Positions 36,201 through 47,668 of a stretch of 64,000 nt of DNA are shown here, one piece after another. The translations under genes were made by a program, and so were the position numbers. Positions within the stretch are counted from its first letter, which is position 1. Every line of letters begins with the position of its first letter. The stretch is from contig NC_135244.1 in assembly GCF_947623445.1 (NCBI RefSeq), positions 8,494,001-8,558,000 of the forward strand, written 5' to 3'. The notes below the pieces were generated by a model that did no database searches, was not told the DNA's origin, and was given only the letters and a program-made list of their open reading frames with translations. The stretch comes from Clavelina lepadiformis (Eukaryota; Chordata; Ascidiacea; Aplousobranchia; Clavelinidae).

Positions 36201-39200
36201 CTGCTTTGCACAATATCAAAATTTAGTGATGGATTAGGGGTGTAATGGATCATATTTTTGGATTCGGTCCAAAATCAAATATTTGGAAAAAATAACAGAA
36301 TTATTTCAGCCGAATCATGCCATCAAATATTGCAAGTATTTGTATCTTGAAAGTGAACAAAACAGTACCTGTAAACCACGGCTTACATATAATTAAGGAA
36401 ATTCTATATTTGAATTAATGTATACTTAGTTGTAACTTGCAACAGAAATGTAGGTACAGTCAACTCTCGATTTAACGGACTTCGATTTAACGGACTTCGG
36501 ATTTAACGGACTCAATATGCGCAGATCTATGAGTAAAAGAATGTACCAAAAGAACGGTTTTTATTGTTTTGGAATTTGCCAGGCTACTTGCGTGAAACGA
36601 TTAGAAAGCTGTCTCTCACAACGTCACAATACCAGCGTATTGTGATCTATCAGCGTACTCTGTTAGCAAGAGCCTTCATTCGGTGCACCTTAGAATCAGT
36701 TAGAACCTGCCTGTGTTTAGTACGGTGCATTATGTCTAAGCCAAATGAAAAACGTAAACGTGTGAACTTGTCGGTGATGCAGAAACTAGAACTGATCAAA
36801 AAGCTTGAAAAAGGGGCCAGCGTTGCGAGTGTTTGCGATCAGTATGGTGTCAAAAAACAAACAGTCTCAGACATTAAGAAGAGCAAGGACAAGCTGTTGA
36901 AATACGCTACGTCTTATTGTGTTGATGCGGCGTCTTCCAAGGGTGGTAAAGTGAGCAACAGAAAACATATGACGATGGGTTAGGAACAATCTTTGGACGC
37001 AGCAGTTATGAAGTGGTACGTTCAACAACGGTCCAGTGGAGTGAATGTGCGTGGGACAGAGGTAATCGCAGCTGCTGCTAAACTTGCTACCAGTCTTGGC
37101 TTAACCGATTTTAAGGGCAGTGATGGGTGGCTTTGGCGATTCCGGAATCGCCACGGATTATTTAACGAGGTTCTGCATGGCGAGGCTGGTGATGCAGATA
37201 CGGCAAGTGTGGCCCCCTTTCGCGAAAAATTAACAAAGCTGATTAGTGACGCGGGCCTCACCCTATCTCAAGTATATAACGCAGACGAGACGGGAATTTT
37301 TTGGCGTTCTCTCCCAAAGGATTCTCAAGTCCGTCAGGGTGAGGAGAAGACCAAGGGGAAGAAGACAAGCAAGGAAAGGCTGTCGGTCCTGGTCGGGTCC
37401 AATGCCACCGGTACTCACCGACTGAAGCTAGCCGTGGTGGGCAAATCGAAGAAACCACGGGCATTTAAGGGATTAAACGTCGAGCGTGACCTGCCAGTAG
37501 TTTACTACAAATCTAAGAAAGCTTGGTTTAACTCTGCAATATTCACTGATTAGTTTTTCTCGCATTTTGTGCCTGCGACTCGGAAATATCAAGAAGAAGT
37601 GCTGAAGATTTCTCCTGATGATGTACGAGCGATTCTAATACTCGACAATGCCCCAGCGCACCCTAGTGAAGAGAAGCTTGTAAGCGCTGACGGTAAAATA
37701 AGGGTCCTTTATCTGCCCCCTAATACAACATCGGTTATACAGCCAATGGACCAGGGGGTTATTAGCGCCTTGAAGAGACGCTACATCCGACGTTACTTGG
37801 ATGAGGTCCTGGTCATTGTAGAGGACGAAACAGATGCTGAGGTCGACACCAGGGGCCAGCGGACCTTAAGCAACATAAAAAATTACAATATTCGTTCAGC
37901 CATTTATAACTTTGCAGCAGCGTGGCAAGACATTAAGGTGTCTGTCCTCGCAAATTCATGGAAGAAAATCTTAGAGGACAAAGATTCAGAGGCCAACTTT
38001 GAAGGAATAGAGGCAGGAGATTTTCTCCAAATGTTGCAGCGTGGTGGGGAGGTATCCACCTCCATCGATGATATAACAGACTGGCTGGACGAATTAGATC
38101 TGGACCCAGGGTATCAGTTCATGTCTGAGGCCGACATAGTGGCATCTGTGGTGGTTGGTGGAGAAGAGGAAAGCAGTGACGAGGAAGAGGCGATTGAAGT
38201 CCCCAAGGTGAAGTTGTCAACTCTACGGAGTTATATCGATGCCCTCATTGATTACTCCGCCTACAGCCAACTACCTGAGATGGCGCACCAATATGGGAAG
38301 CTCAGGATGATCAGGGAGCATATCATCAAAGAACAGCATATGGGGGGGTCGCCAGATAAAAATCAACAGCTTCTTTGCCCCTAGCCGCCCTGTTCAACAT
38401 GGTGCTCCAGCCAACCCATCTGTGTCGTCTCCATCTCTCTTACGCATCCCACCTGCCCCTGAAAATCTGAACAATGATGATAACAATGATTTAAACTTTG
38501 AACAATGAACAATGAACAACAAACAACTTTGAACAATGAACAACAATGATTTAAGTTGTTTACTGTAAATGTACCTGTGTACTGTAGTCGCGCAGGCTAT
38601 ACAAAATACAAACAAGGAACGCATTTCATGTGTCTTTAAACTGCTACTGTGTTGTACTGTACAGTATTTGGTTTATTAAGCGTGAGCATCTGCGCAGTAT
38701 AAACATCTTTGGTACGCGTAATACATCTCTCCATCAAAGTACTGTAGTGTTTTATCGTAGGCGTGTTTTCCAAGCAAAAGCTAGAATTTGCGGTGACAGA
38801 TGGTCTACGCTATAGCAGAGTACTTGACTGTACACTGTACAGTGGTGGGAGTACGATATTTTCGATTAACGGACTTTTTCCAGCAACGGACTGCTGCTGG
38901 TCCGCATTTGTCCGTTAAATCGAGGGTTGACTGTAACTGGTATCTAGGCTGAGATTTCCTGTTACGCGCAACAACAATCATAACCACTGTTGTTATCATT
39001 TTCTTGCAATGGAAGAACTTTCAAGCAGATTTTTAGCAAAATCTTAAATAATATAATCGGTCTTAGGCTGAATAATTCGGCCAAAAACAGAATTTGGGTG
39101 TTTTACCCAATTCGGTCAAATTAATTTGGCTTGCTGAAATTTCGGTGCACGTGTATAATTTATTCCCTGGGAATCCATGATGTCTGATGCAAATGCAATA

Positions 39201-39857
39201 AAAGTTCATAATGATGGCAATATGCTTTACTGCTGTTTGCGATGAACATTCGTTTAATGTTTTATTAGTTAAGTTTTTGTTTGCACTTTCTTTAACGTAT
39301 TATGGACGTGCCGAATCAAATTCAAATATCATGCACAAATACTGAACATTTTTGTTATTCTCACAAATCTGAATCATGCAAGCAGATTTTGGCTGAATCC
39401 TCTATCTTGCATTGCAGTAAGAAATTTTAAGTTTTTTTTAATTGCTTGATCGAACATAAAGACTGGAATTGTTACAAGAATTTTTAGTAATTTTATAATT
39501 TTATGTATACCGGCGTGGTGAAATTAGATCATTTTTTTTTATTTACCAACAAAGTTACAAATCTATGCAAAAGTCTCTTTCTTGTCAGTAGTACTAATAT
39601 TTACTACAAGGTGTGTAGGTTTAAACTTTTTAAAAAAGGAAATTGAAATGGATAGGTAGGAAGCCACATATAATAATTTCACAACCCATATAAATTATTG
39701 AGCATGTTTTTAATTTTAGCTTGGAAAAACAAAGATGGTTGAAGTATCCAGTACAACATTACAAGATATCTCTTGCAAGCTGGCAAAATTTATTCCTGAT
39801 CTTCCTGAGCTTTTAACCCCAAAAATGCAGCCTCCATTTGACTCCTCAAAACTCTGA
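30223..39857 (+). CDS. GNPAT: Dihydroxyacetone-phosphate acyltransferase (GNPAT)
   Basis: Peroxisomal enzyme that acylates DHAP, the first step of ether-lipid (plasmalogen) synthesis. Three exons, 30223-32058, 35891-36013 and 39720-39857, keep frame and give 698 aa (human 680). The acyltransferase motifs are all visible: HRSYMD (H147, D152), GAFFMRRSFG, FFIEGTRSR (about 225-233) and VPVSISYERLLEE. The C-terminus is SSKL, a classical PTS1 peroxisomal signal; human ends AKL. Exon 1 is one uninterrupted 612-codon frame although vertebrate GNPAT is split into many exons, while the two small 3' exons remain. The introns (3.8 and 3.7 kb) carry several transposons. Confidence 0.96.
32505..33228 (-). 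mobile_element. Decayed mariner element with transposase remnant
   Basis: The left end ACGAGGTCTGTCCAAAAAGT is echoed by a decayed inverse at about 33208-33228 (TTGTTAGACAGACTTCTTGT). Minus-strand fragments resemble mariner transposase: FCGIVYHEY..GQTI, then HHDNASAHS (catalytic Asp) and QPPYSIDMVLCDLWLFP (third Asp of the DD34D triad). Frames are broken and the N-terminal helix-turn-helix plus first Asp region appear deleted. In GNPAT intron 1. Confidence 0.75.
34967..35158 (-). pseudogene. Pipsqueak-type helix-turn-helix fragment
   Basis: The frame reads SRKYGSFIQEMLQRANYDVS, then a basic stretch and LVDGTLWNKCKKS. This is the pattern of pipsqueak HTH domains found at the N-terminus of transposases and related regulators. 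It ends at a stop with no catalytic domain attached and lies in GNPAT intron 1, so it is most likely a transposon fragment. Confidence 0.55.
36457..38933 (+). mobile_element. Tigger (pogo superfamily) transposon, 2477 bp
   Basis: Terminal inverted repeats CAGTCAACTCTCGATTTAAC (left) and CAGTCAACCCTCGATTTAAC (right, reverse complement) are flanked by TA at 36455-36456 and 38934-38935. TAACGGACTT repeats three times at the left end and recurs at the right. The element is clearly CpG-richer than the surrounding intron, as expected for a fairly recent insertion. It contains a nearly complete transposase frame and lies in GNPAT intron 2. Confidence 0.95.
36732..38508 (+). pseudogene. Tigger transposase, two in-frame stops and one frameshift
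   Basis: From the ATG at 36732 a CENP-B-type N-terminal HTH (LSVMQKLELIKKLEKG, YGVKKQTVSDIKK) is followed by a second HTH/CENPB region (LGLTDFKGSDGWLWRFRNRH). The DDE_1 catalytic domain has YNADETGIFWR, LILDNAPAHP and PMDQGVISALKRRY as its three acidic sites. Two in-frame TAG codons (36981-36983, 37551-37553) interrupt the otherwise single frame. Beyond a run of seven G (38342-38348), the neighbouring frame carries on with RQIKINSFFAPSRP to a stop at 38506-38508. That tail holds a PCNA-interacting PIP-box pattern. In the first frame translation stops at 38384. Confidence 0.93.
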
Positions 39858-41106
39858 AGGGCCAGACCGTTCCTTTCTTGCGATTTGTGACTCAATATGT
39901 CTTTATAGTAAACTAGTTGCAATAACTTTGTTGTAGTGTGATAATCAACTCTTTGATACGATTTTGAAAAATCACTGTTGTGCAATTGTTTTCTTTTATA
40001 TTATATTGACGTGGTATGTTATACATGCCCCGCTATGCATTTTTTATTGGGGTATTCAGATCTTTTGGTATAATATTTCAAAAGAGTTGTTGCAAGATGC
40101 CATTCATTCTGGTTTCTTAGCGTAGTTTAATTGAAAACATCGCAACCAAATACAGTTCCATTCTGTCTAATCTGGGTTTTTGATCGCATTCGTTTCACCA
40201 ATACCTTTTTTCCAAGTGTGTTTAGTATAATTTCTGTAATTTTTTTTCATGGAATCGTGATGAAATGTTTAGTCTTTTCCGCAATTAATTTTTGTCGAAG
40301 TAATTCAATTGTTACACTTCGCGTATGTCAGTATCATATGCAGTGTTTGTTATGATTGCTATAAAAAAAATGGTACGATGACCTTCGGTGTTTTGTTTTT
40401 GATCCAGTATATCAGAAGTTTTTCAGCTTTGTTGTTATGAATCGAGTCATTGATTGGCTTGACTTAAGTCCACTATACTGTATACAACAGCGAAAAAAAT
40501 TAAAAGCTTTTGGTAACAAATAAAATATTTTTGTCATAAATTTTACTTCCTATCAACCACACCAATTTAAGAAAGCTCTGCCGAATGGCAACCTACAAAA
40601 AGCAACGCATTGTGTGACAGCATACTACGCAAACTATGAAGTAGAGTAGTAGACGTTAACAGCATTGAGTTGACACAAGTTACAAAATATGACTGGGTTG
40701 CAGCTATTTACTGAATATAAATTACGTTCATTTAGTTAACTTTTCTAGCAATGAGGTTTTGAAAACAGATACTTGCGTGCGAAAATGCCAACAAGCGGTG
40801 TAGAAAATTACATCTTTGTTGTTTGCAAGGTGTATAGACATAGAGCATAGTAAAAAAGTATTACGTAAAAGTTAGTTTCAAATTTGCGTCATCCTTGGTA
40901 AGTATCCTTTCGAATTTACGTCATAATAACAAGACTACTAGAGATACAATCATTTAATGTAGGTTAATAGAAAAGTTTTCTTATGTATAATTAATCTTTT
41001 AATATCAGGAGATAGCTATGCAACGTGGGCATAAACCACTGGAATCCGTAGATTACGCTTTATTTCGGGCAAACATGTTCCGCCAATAAATTGCAAACGT
41101 TTTGAC

Positions 41107-41130
41107 AATTTGTGATTTCGATCACAAATT
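41107..41130. repeat. Perfect 10-bp hairpin with TTCG loop
   Basis: AATTTGTGAT, TTCG, ATCACAAATT. The surrounding 200 bp repeats short AAATTGCAAACG-type words several times. Confidence 0.7.
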
Positions 41131-41520
41131 ACGAACTCATTTAGAAATTCCAAACGTGTAGGTCATGCAAATTGCAAACGTGTTCGCCAAAAACGTTCAC
41201 AATCTACAAGCGCATAATAATGATCCGTTTTGCCACCACAGCCATGTATTTTACACAATAATTTATCGTGCATGCAATTTATGAACGCATTATTTTGAAC
41301 CTTTCGGCCAGGCAACATATCATGCATACGTGTTTGTAAATTGCAAATGCGCCTACAATTTTTGAACGTTTTGAAAAAGCGAATTTTGACTCATATGGCA
41401 AACCATATACCCAAAACCATTAAACAAGCCTATTTTATGGATGAGGCCTGTCTAAATCATTTAGAAATTGGTATAAGGGCTTCTTTCGTGGTCGATCGTT
41501 TTGACCTCGTAATTGCAAAT

Positions 41521-41606
41521 GTAGCTCGTAAGCCTAAAATGTTTGGACAAATTGTATCAAATTGTAGCTCGTAAGCCTAAATTGTTTGGCATACTGTAGA
41601 CTTCTT
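41521..41606. repeat. 43-bp tandem duplication
   Basis: GTAGCTCGTAAGCCTAAA.TG and following TTTGG... occur at 41521 and again at 41564. Confidence 0.8.
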
Positions 41607-42705
41607 CATGCAAAGGCGTCGTCGCTCCACACTGAAGTTTTGTCTAGTTTTCCAAAAACCCAGTTCTTTTACAGGTTAATAGATTCAAGACAATATTTAT
41701 GCTGTCGGTCATGTATAGCCTACCTTAAATGGAGAATTTTGGAGCAGGGCACCACATTTTGAACGAGGGATCGCGATCCCTAGCTTTTTGTTGTTTTATC
41801 ATTTTTGGTAACGTTGCCACCTGCCAACGTTTTTCCCAGGCTATTTCCAAAATCCGAAAATTTGACCGCTTTCAATACGAACTGTCGAAACGTGTAACTT
41901 AGAAAATAATTTTTGTTTTATCAGTAAACCCATTTCGTAAACGACGTTTTAAAACATTACGACGTCAAGAAAGGTCGGACAGCGTACCTTCACTTCTATT
42001 CTTAGGAATACAACACTGGCAAGAAATCAGCTTTTGATAGTGGAGCACTGGAAATTCGCGACGATGGCAAACACATCGCTCTTAACGCATGATCACGATG
42101 GGTAGTTTCTCGGTGGTTCACAATAGGAGTGCCATCGAAAGGTTCGAAGTGCCGTAAGGGTTTACTAGGAACAGCAAGCCTTCGCATTCTTATATTTATC
42201 AATTGAAGTCAGATACTTACTTCGAAGCCCACATTGTTTACCTTGTAATGATTGAATCGCTGGTTATGATTGTCCTGATGATCCAAGCGTCACAATCGTT
42301 GTTAGTTTAGCTAGTAAATGATCCGGCTTATCTATTGAGTCTCAAATTCTCCAGTCGTAGATGTCTTTTCACAAGCAGATCCAGATGCATCTACTGTTAG
42401 ATAAAATTATTCTTCAAGATTTTTAAATACTACGTCCTCGTTTGTGGCAGATAGAAATGATAAAGTTGTACGTTAATGCAGTGGTAACTTATGAGCTTCG
42501 TAAACTTGCCTCATGCAGAAGTAGCAGATTAATTATTCCTATATGATGATCAATCGTCAGCAACAACTGTCTACAACTTGACAGACCTTATTTCAGAGAG
42601 CACACTGGCACTATTAATACAATGCCTTTATTAACAAGTTCTGCTAATTGAAGACTTGATAGCTGCAATGTTGATAGCAATAAACTGGAATCTTCATCTC
42701 CGAAT

Positions 42706-43056
42706 CTAACAATCTTGAGCGTTCAAAAGAAGCTCCTGCAAACATTCGCTGTTGAAGTTATCCAAAGAATACAAGCGCTTTGTTTGGAGGAAGGATTGAT
42801 AACAAAGCAAAAATGAAGATTTGTCAGTGAATCGTTCTCGAATAAAACAAATTAGACCGTCGACGTATGGAAGATATACGGAACGCTGGAAATACTGTGA
42901 GACCGATTCAACACAGACGTTTTCACGATAAACCTGTACCTCCACTACTCTGGGCATTTTCAGCTCTTTTACGCAATGTTGTGGTCGATGCGTTCTTGAT
43001 CGAGAACGCTTTGAAGAGAAGAAATGAGGCTCTTCACAGATGGCACGCTGGTTCAC
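42706..43056 (-). pseudogene. hAT transposase fragment (probable)
   Basis: The frame includes MPRVVEVQVYRENV and then YFQRSVYLPYVDGLICFIRE with RFTDKSS. This matches a pattern I know from hAT-like transposases and their domesticated relatives: P-R-x5-Q-x-x-R-x-N, then YYRRSVF-P-LD-hydrophobic-RF. No catalytic core or C-terminal dimerisation motif was found nearby. Confidence 0.5.
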
Positions 43057-43901
43057 ATGCAGGTGTGAGACGTAACACAGTATTGCGACTGAGCCGGCGT
43101 AATAAAGACCGACCTAATAACTCAACGTCTGCTCGTAAATGCGAGAAATATAATTATTGATAGTCCAAATCTTAGAAATTTGGGAGGGCATGGCCCAATA
43201 GGTCCTACCTACCCTACTCCATAGGCTACGCGCCTACGCCTATGAAGTAGGCATGTATATACATATGCTATACTGGAATAATCGGTAAACATGTTTTACA
43301 CATCACAGGATGCTGGTTATAAAAACACGTCGAAATATTTGGTACAAATTTGCTGAGAATGATCGGAGAAGATATACCGAAGCCAGGGAAACCTGGAACT
43401 GAAACTTAGCCAGATTGTTCAAGTACGTCATTTATAGGACCACTAATGCAACATTTGACCTATAAATATGACGTAAAACTGCAGAGGAAAGGGATTCTGG
43501 AAATAATTCATCACACATAACTACACTGCTAGAGCTAACTTTAGATTCAGCACCGAACAGTAGCATGACTGATGATCAAACTGCAAGTGCATTGCACTGA
43601 TGTGAAGTGCAAAAATAGCCTACATCAAGGGCGTCCACAGAATATTTTCAAGTGGTACGTAATAAATTATTTCATAAGATACCAGAAAAAGTATTGGGCA
43701 CAATAAAAATGCGCGGAGCGCAAAACTTTTGCCTTTTTCCGCGTCAAACAAATACGCTTTAAAAACGCCTTGAAATAAAATGTAGGCTATTCTCAAATTT
43801 ATGCGAAGAGCTGCTGGCAATTTACGGCGGACAATTTTAAAACGTCGCGTACAACAATTTTAAACGACGTATAACACACCTATTTTTGTTTTTCGAAGAT
43901 A

Positions 43902-43963
43902 AGCTAAGTTTTTTTGAGCTAAGTTTTTGTTTTTTGAGCTTTGTTTTTTTGAGCTAAGTTTAA
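43902..43963. repeat. T-rich tandem repeat
   Basis: Four imperfect units of GAGCTAAGTTTTTTT. Confidence 0.75.
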
Positions 43964-45021
43964 AGCTGGTGTGGCGTAGAACCTGTAATCGTTTCGACGT
44001 TACAATTCGCTTGTAAAATAACCATTGCTTATTGACTATTGTGTTCTTTATGTTATTTAGCCTAACACGAAGCAAAGAGTAATTTTGTTTGATGAGAAGC
44101 CGTTGTAATTAGTGCCGTAGCCTATTTAAGATTTCGTTGAGGAAGGGGCTAAAGCTTTTTAAACCTTGTTTTAAAATTTCTACGTTTTTCTACCTTGCCC
44201 AAAATGCGCGGGGGAGCTAAACCTTTGGGTTTTTACGCTTGAAAAACGTTTTACAAAGCTATAGCTAAACTGCTTTTCGTAGGCTATAATAGTTGTCAAT
44301 TTGTAGTTAACAATTTTGAGACGCCGTATATAACAATCCTTTTAAAACTTTTCTGAAAGTTGAAATTTTTTTCTGTTCTGCAACTTTTCTAGCCTAGCAT
44401 GCGAAAATTTAGTAAACACAGCTAAAAAATGGTACCCAGGTACGCATATGTTGCGGGCGTCTATGGGTACAGGAAACATGAATTGGGGAGTACTTCAAAG
44501 TTCAAAGTATGCGATACAACAACGCACAGCCTGTGACGTAATAATAAGTAAGGAATTGTCAATGATGTAATAATTACTGTAAGCGTGGGTGATTGTAAGT
44601 TGTAACCTCGACAAACCAATCACATACGCCATATCACCGTTCTTTTTCGGTTCGGATTACTATCTTAAAGAAATTTTTGTCGGTCTCAGTACACGGTACT
44701 TTTGTCTACTCATAGACATTCGATATAAAAACAGGGAATACACGTAACTCTTTTAAGTCTACTGTAAATCACTAGACACCAAACCAAATTACTGAACAGC
44801 AACTTCGTTACGTCACCGAGAGCAGGGTGCTCTCAAAAAGGATGCTATTTGATCTAGTTTTATCAACATAGATTTCACTCCCCACAATCATTGACAAAAA
44901 TAAACAAAAGAATATGCTCGGTTAAACTTTTAGTTACTGCTCTACCCAACAATAGCAGTTTTAACTAAGCCCTTGGTAAAATGTTCTCCATTAGCGGTTT
45001 GCTGTTATTAGTAGCGCCACG

Positions 45022-45076
45022 TAGTTGTGGATTAGTGGTTAAGCTGGTGATTTAGAGAGATGGGGTCATAATTAGA
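45022..45076 (+). repeat. SINE-like copy, decayed
   Basis: An A-box-like TTAGTGGTTAAGC and a weak B-box-like GGGGTCATAATTAG, similar to the tRNA-like heads at 12965 and 15797. Confidence 0.35.
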
Positions 45077-45433
45077 AGAACTGGTGTTAATGTTGTTGTT
45101 TAATACCTGTAACCGCCTGTTGCTTTGAAATAGAACCCTGGTCTTGGTTTGCAAACTGACAGACTGCGGCTGTTGACATGACACCAGGATGTTATTTTTC
45201 AATAGCAGCCTGCTATTCAACAATAGCACCCACCCCTTGTGTGCTCACGTGCACCGACCTTGGGATCGGACAGAAACCATAGAAAGAATGGGTTGGATCG
45301 TGTTAAGTTTTTGGACAAAGCTGTAGTAGGAATTTGACCAAGTTTGCAAAGCATTTATTGATTAAATGATTAATTACTAAAAAGTACCGGCAAGTAAATT
45401 TCAGTCCTTTCAGGCTTTTATTGTTTCTTGTTT

Positions 45434-45445
45434 ATATTTTTGCAG
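45434..45445 (+). promoter_or_regulatory. 3' splice-site-like sequence before TOMM6 ATG
   Basis: ATATTTTTGCAG ends 63 nt before the ATG of the TOMM6-like gene. Confidence 0.5.
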
Positions 45446-45508
45446 AATAATTTGCTGAATCTGTCAATAACTTAATAGTTCGTTATTATCTAAAGATCCA
45501 TGAAATAA

Positions 45509-46624
45509 ATGGCACCCAACGAAGAAAAAGCTGGCAAAGGAGCTGTAATTAAAGAATGGTTTACCAATTCAACAAAGCGGTAAATAACCTACACTACCTA
45601 GAATGCAGTAGCTTAACTTGCGTTTTGTGTTTTCAGAAGTTGGAAATGTTAGCACATAGGCTAGGCATTTTAATGTTTTGGGGAAGAAGTGCACTAAAGT
45701 TTTTTTTTGACCGATTAGGCTATATTCACGCTAATCATCAAGAAAAATCCAATTTGGTTTTGGCCAAAATTGATTTTAAACAAAATAATGGCTTGATGAT
45801 TTCTGAAAATTTTACTTCAGTTTTATACGTACAACTTATAGCTCTACACCAAAGTTTATTCTACAAATGGCTGTGTAATACATAGCACATGTTTTCGTTT
45901 ATTTTGGATCAGGAAAACTTAAGAGGCTGTATATATATTTTACCATATAGTAAAAAGTGGGGTCTAGTACATACGAATGTATCCTGTGGTTGTGCACTAG
46001 AACCGAAAAATGTGCCATCTGCATGCTCAACTTTTTCATCTTCTTGCTAATTTATAATAAAAATAGACCACGCAAATTAGGTTGTATAAGTGCCCATTTG
46101 TAATAAGCTACTTTACTGTGCATCGTCACGTCAAAAATGTTTTTTCATGCACCATTTCCCGGCAAATAAATTCCATACTTTCCACAACAGTATATATTTG
46201 ATGTATTTAAATCACTGGTATCAGCATTTCACTTAATATAATATACCAGTAGTGTTTTTAAATATGCTAGCCTAAATACTTTAGTTTTTGTTGGGCTTCA
46301 AAAACATGAAATGATGAAGAAATGCATGCCCACAATATTTACACTTATGTTGTTAGTGTGTGACATATGACACTCTGAAAATTATGCAGTGTTCGATGTC
46401 ATATGCAAAATATATAATACAAATATGTAGCATATACTTCGTAATTTTAGGTGATTATGTAGATGTATTGATTTTTTCCGATGTTTATAAGACAATACCC
46501 TTTTCATGTTTGCAGGAAACTACTGATCAACATAGCTTTGTTTACAGCCGGTGCATTTCTGACATCTGCATTTAAAGACTTGACATTTGAAGCTCCACCT
46601 TTACCTCTACAAACAGGAATTTAA
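45509..46624 (+). CDS. TOMM6: TOMM6-like mitochondrial outer membrane translocase subunit
   Basis: A 59-aa protein from two exons, 45509-45579 and 46516-46624, joined in an Arg codon (CG|G); it is too short for routine ORF calling. It starts MAPNEEKAGKG, has a VIKEWF segment, then KRKLLINIALFTAGAFLTSA, a single membrane span, and ends DLTFEAPPLPLQTGI. Human TOMM6 has the same layout (W-x-RG, then a basic stretch with LILNLGLFAAGVWLA, then a short tail with APQPG). TOM6 stabilises the TOM40 import channel in the outer membrane. The short length limits certainty, but layout, membrane span and tail all agree. It converges on RNF146. Confidence 0.75.
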
Positions 46625-47668
46625 AAAAACTCATTTCTGTTTTTCTACTTTCGGTTAAATCTTGCTTATATTGCTGCATTGATTAACTATGTGTGTGTAA
46701 TCAGTTACATATTTTGCGTTGGTGCAAATGTGTTGTTTAATAGGGAATTTTTTGAAGAAACGTCTGTGAAATAGTCAGTTTTAAACCATCGCAGTTTTTT
46801 CATAGTCTTTGAAAAAAGTTACAATCAGAAGTAAAAGCATTAACTGGTTTGTGCAAATCAGTTGTTTTTGATAGCAGCTGCTGCTTCTGCTGTGGTAGCA
46901 AGGTTTCATAGAACTGGCATAGCGATTACACACATGTTGCAAATCACAATTACCTTTACTGAAATAATTCAATTATTTTAACAATGCCAAATACTACTGA
47001 AGTGAAAATCAGTTTCATAGCAGAGATCACTTCACGCTTTTAAGGCAATCCACTACGTGGATATCTAAAGATTTTTAAGAATCATTCCTCAAAATATATG
47101 CAAGTGATTAGCAAAAAACAGTACTTACACGTTACACTTATTAAAAAGCTTTAGTGGGCACAAGTGCAGAAAAAATGCTTTCTTGGACAATTTTGGAGAA
47201 ACACTTGAAGTGTCAAATGATATTGGGCTAATCCCTCCACAACTTACATTATCTGAAAAAGGTTCGATCTGAAGACTGAATAAGTGCTTTCATTCAAGCA
47301 GTACACTCATTTTGCCCTTTAGTATTATCTTTAGCCTAAAACTATGGCACCATGTGTGGCGAAAATAGAAAAAAATGCACCTTTTGCATTATAGCACTTT
47401 TCCAGTGTACTTACCAAACCTTAGCAATGTAACGATCGACATGTCTAGCCCACTAGCAGTATTGACAGAGGTCTGAGGAAACAGTTGAATTCAAAAATTT
47501 ATACTAATCTCAGCAACATTATCATTGGAGTGCCATATGAATCATATTGATATATATAGATTATAGAAGATTATTATTAATGGTAGAAACATGAAGTCAG
47601 CTAACACTTGCTACACAATTCCGAGCTAAAATAATTCAACGATATGCACAATTTACAGTACCAGTATC

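Larger units (their letters stand above)
36236..39155. mobile_element. Possible decayed hAT-like element split by Tigger insertion
   Basis: On the left, AGGGGTGTAATGGATCATAT leads into GATTCGGTCC-type sequence. On the right, AATTCGGTCAAATTAATTTG leads to ATTTCGGTGCACGTG. Such CAGGGGTGCACCGAAAT-like ends with repeated CGAAT..GG motifs are typical of non-autonomous hAT elements. I could not find a target duplication. The Tigger element 36457-38933 sits inside. Confidence 0.35.
39858..45433. other. Intergenic region GNPAT-TOMM6, repeats only
   Basis: No conserved gene is recognised. It contains a hairpin (41107-41130), a 43-bp tandem duplication (41521-41606), a hAT transposase remnant (42706-43056, minus), a T-rich tandem repeat (43902-43963) and a SINE-like copy (45022-45076). 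From about 40.9 to 43.2 kb CpG is more frequent than in the neighbouring gene introns. Confidence 0.6.

Noticed and set aside
36564..36731. N-terminal extension of the Tigger transposase from 36564
   Set aside because: The frame is open but the conserved HTH begins just after ATG 36732, the usual start for this family.
42867..43160. 97-aa plus-strand ORF
   Set aside because: Antisense to the hAT transposase-like frame on the minus strand, which has recognisable motifs; the plus frame has none.
45556..45885. 109-aa ORF overlapping the TOMM6-like gene
   Set aside because: Lies mainly in the intron between the two TOMM6-like exons in a different frame; no domain seen.
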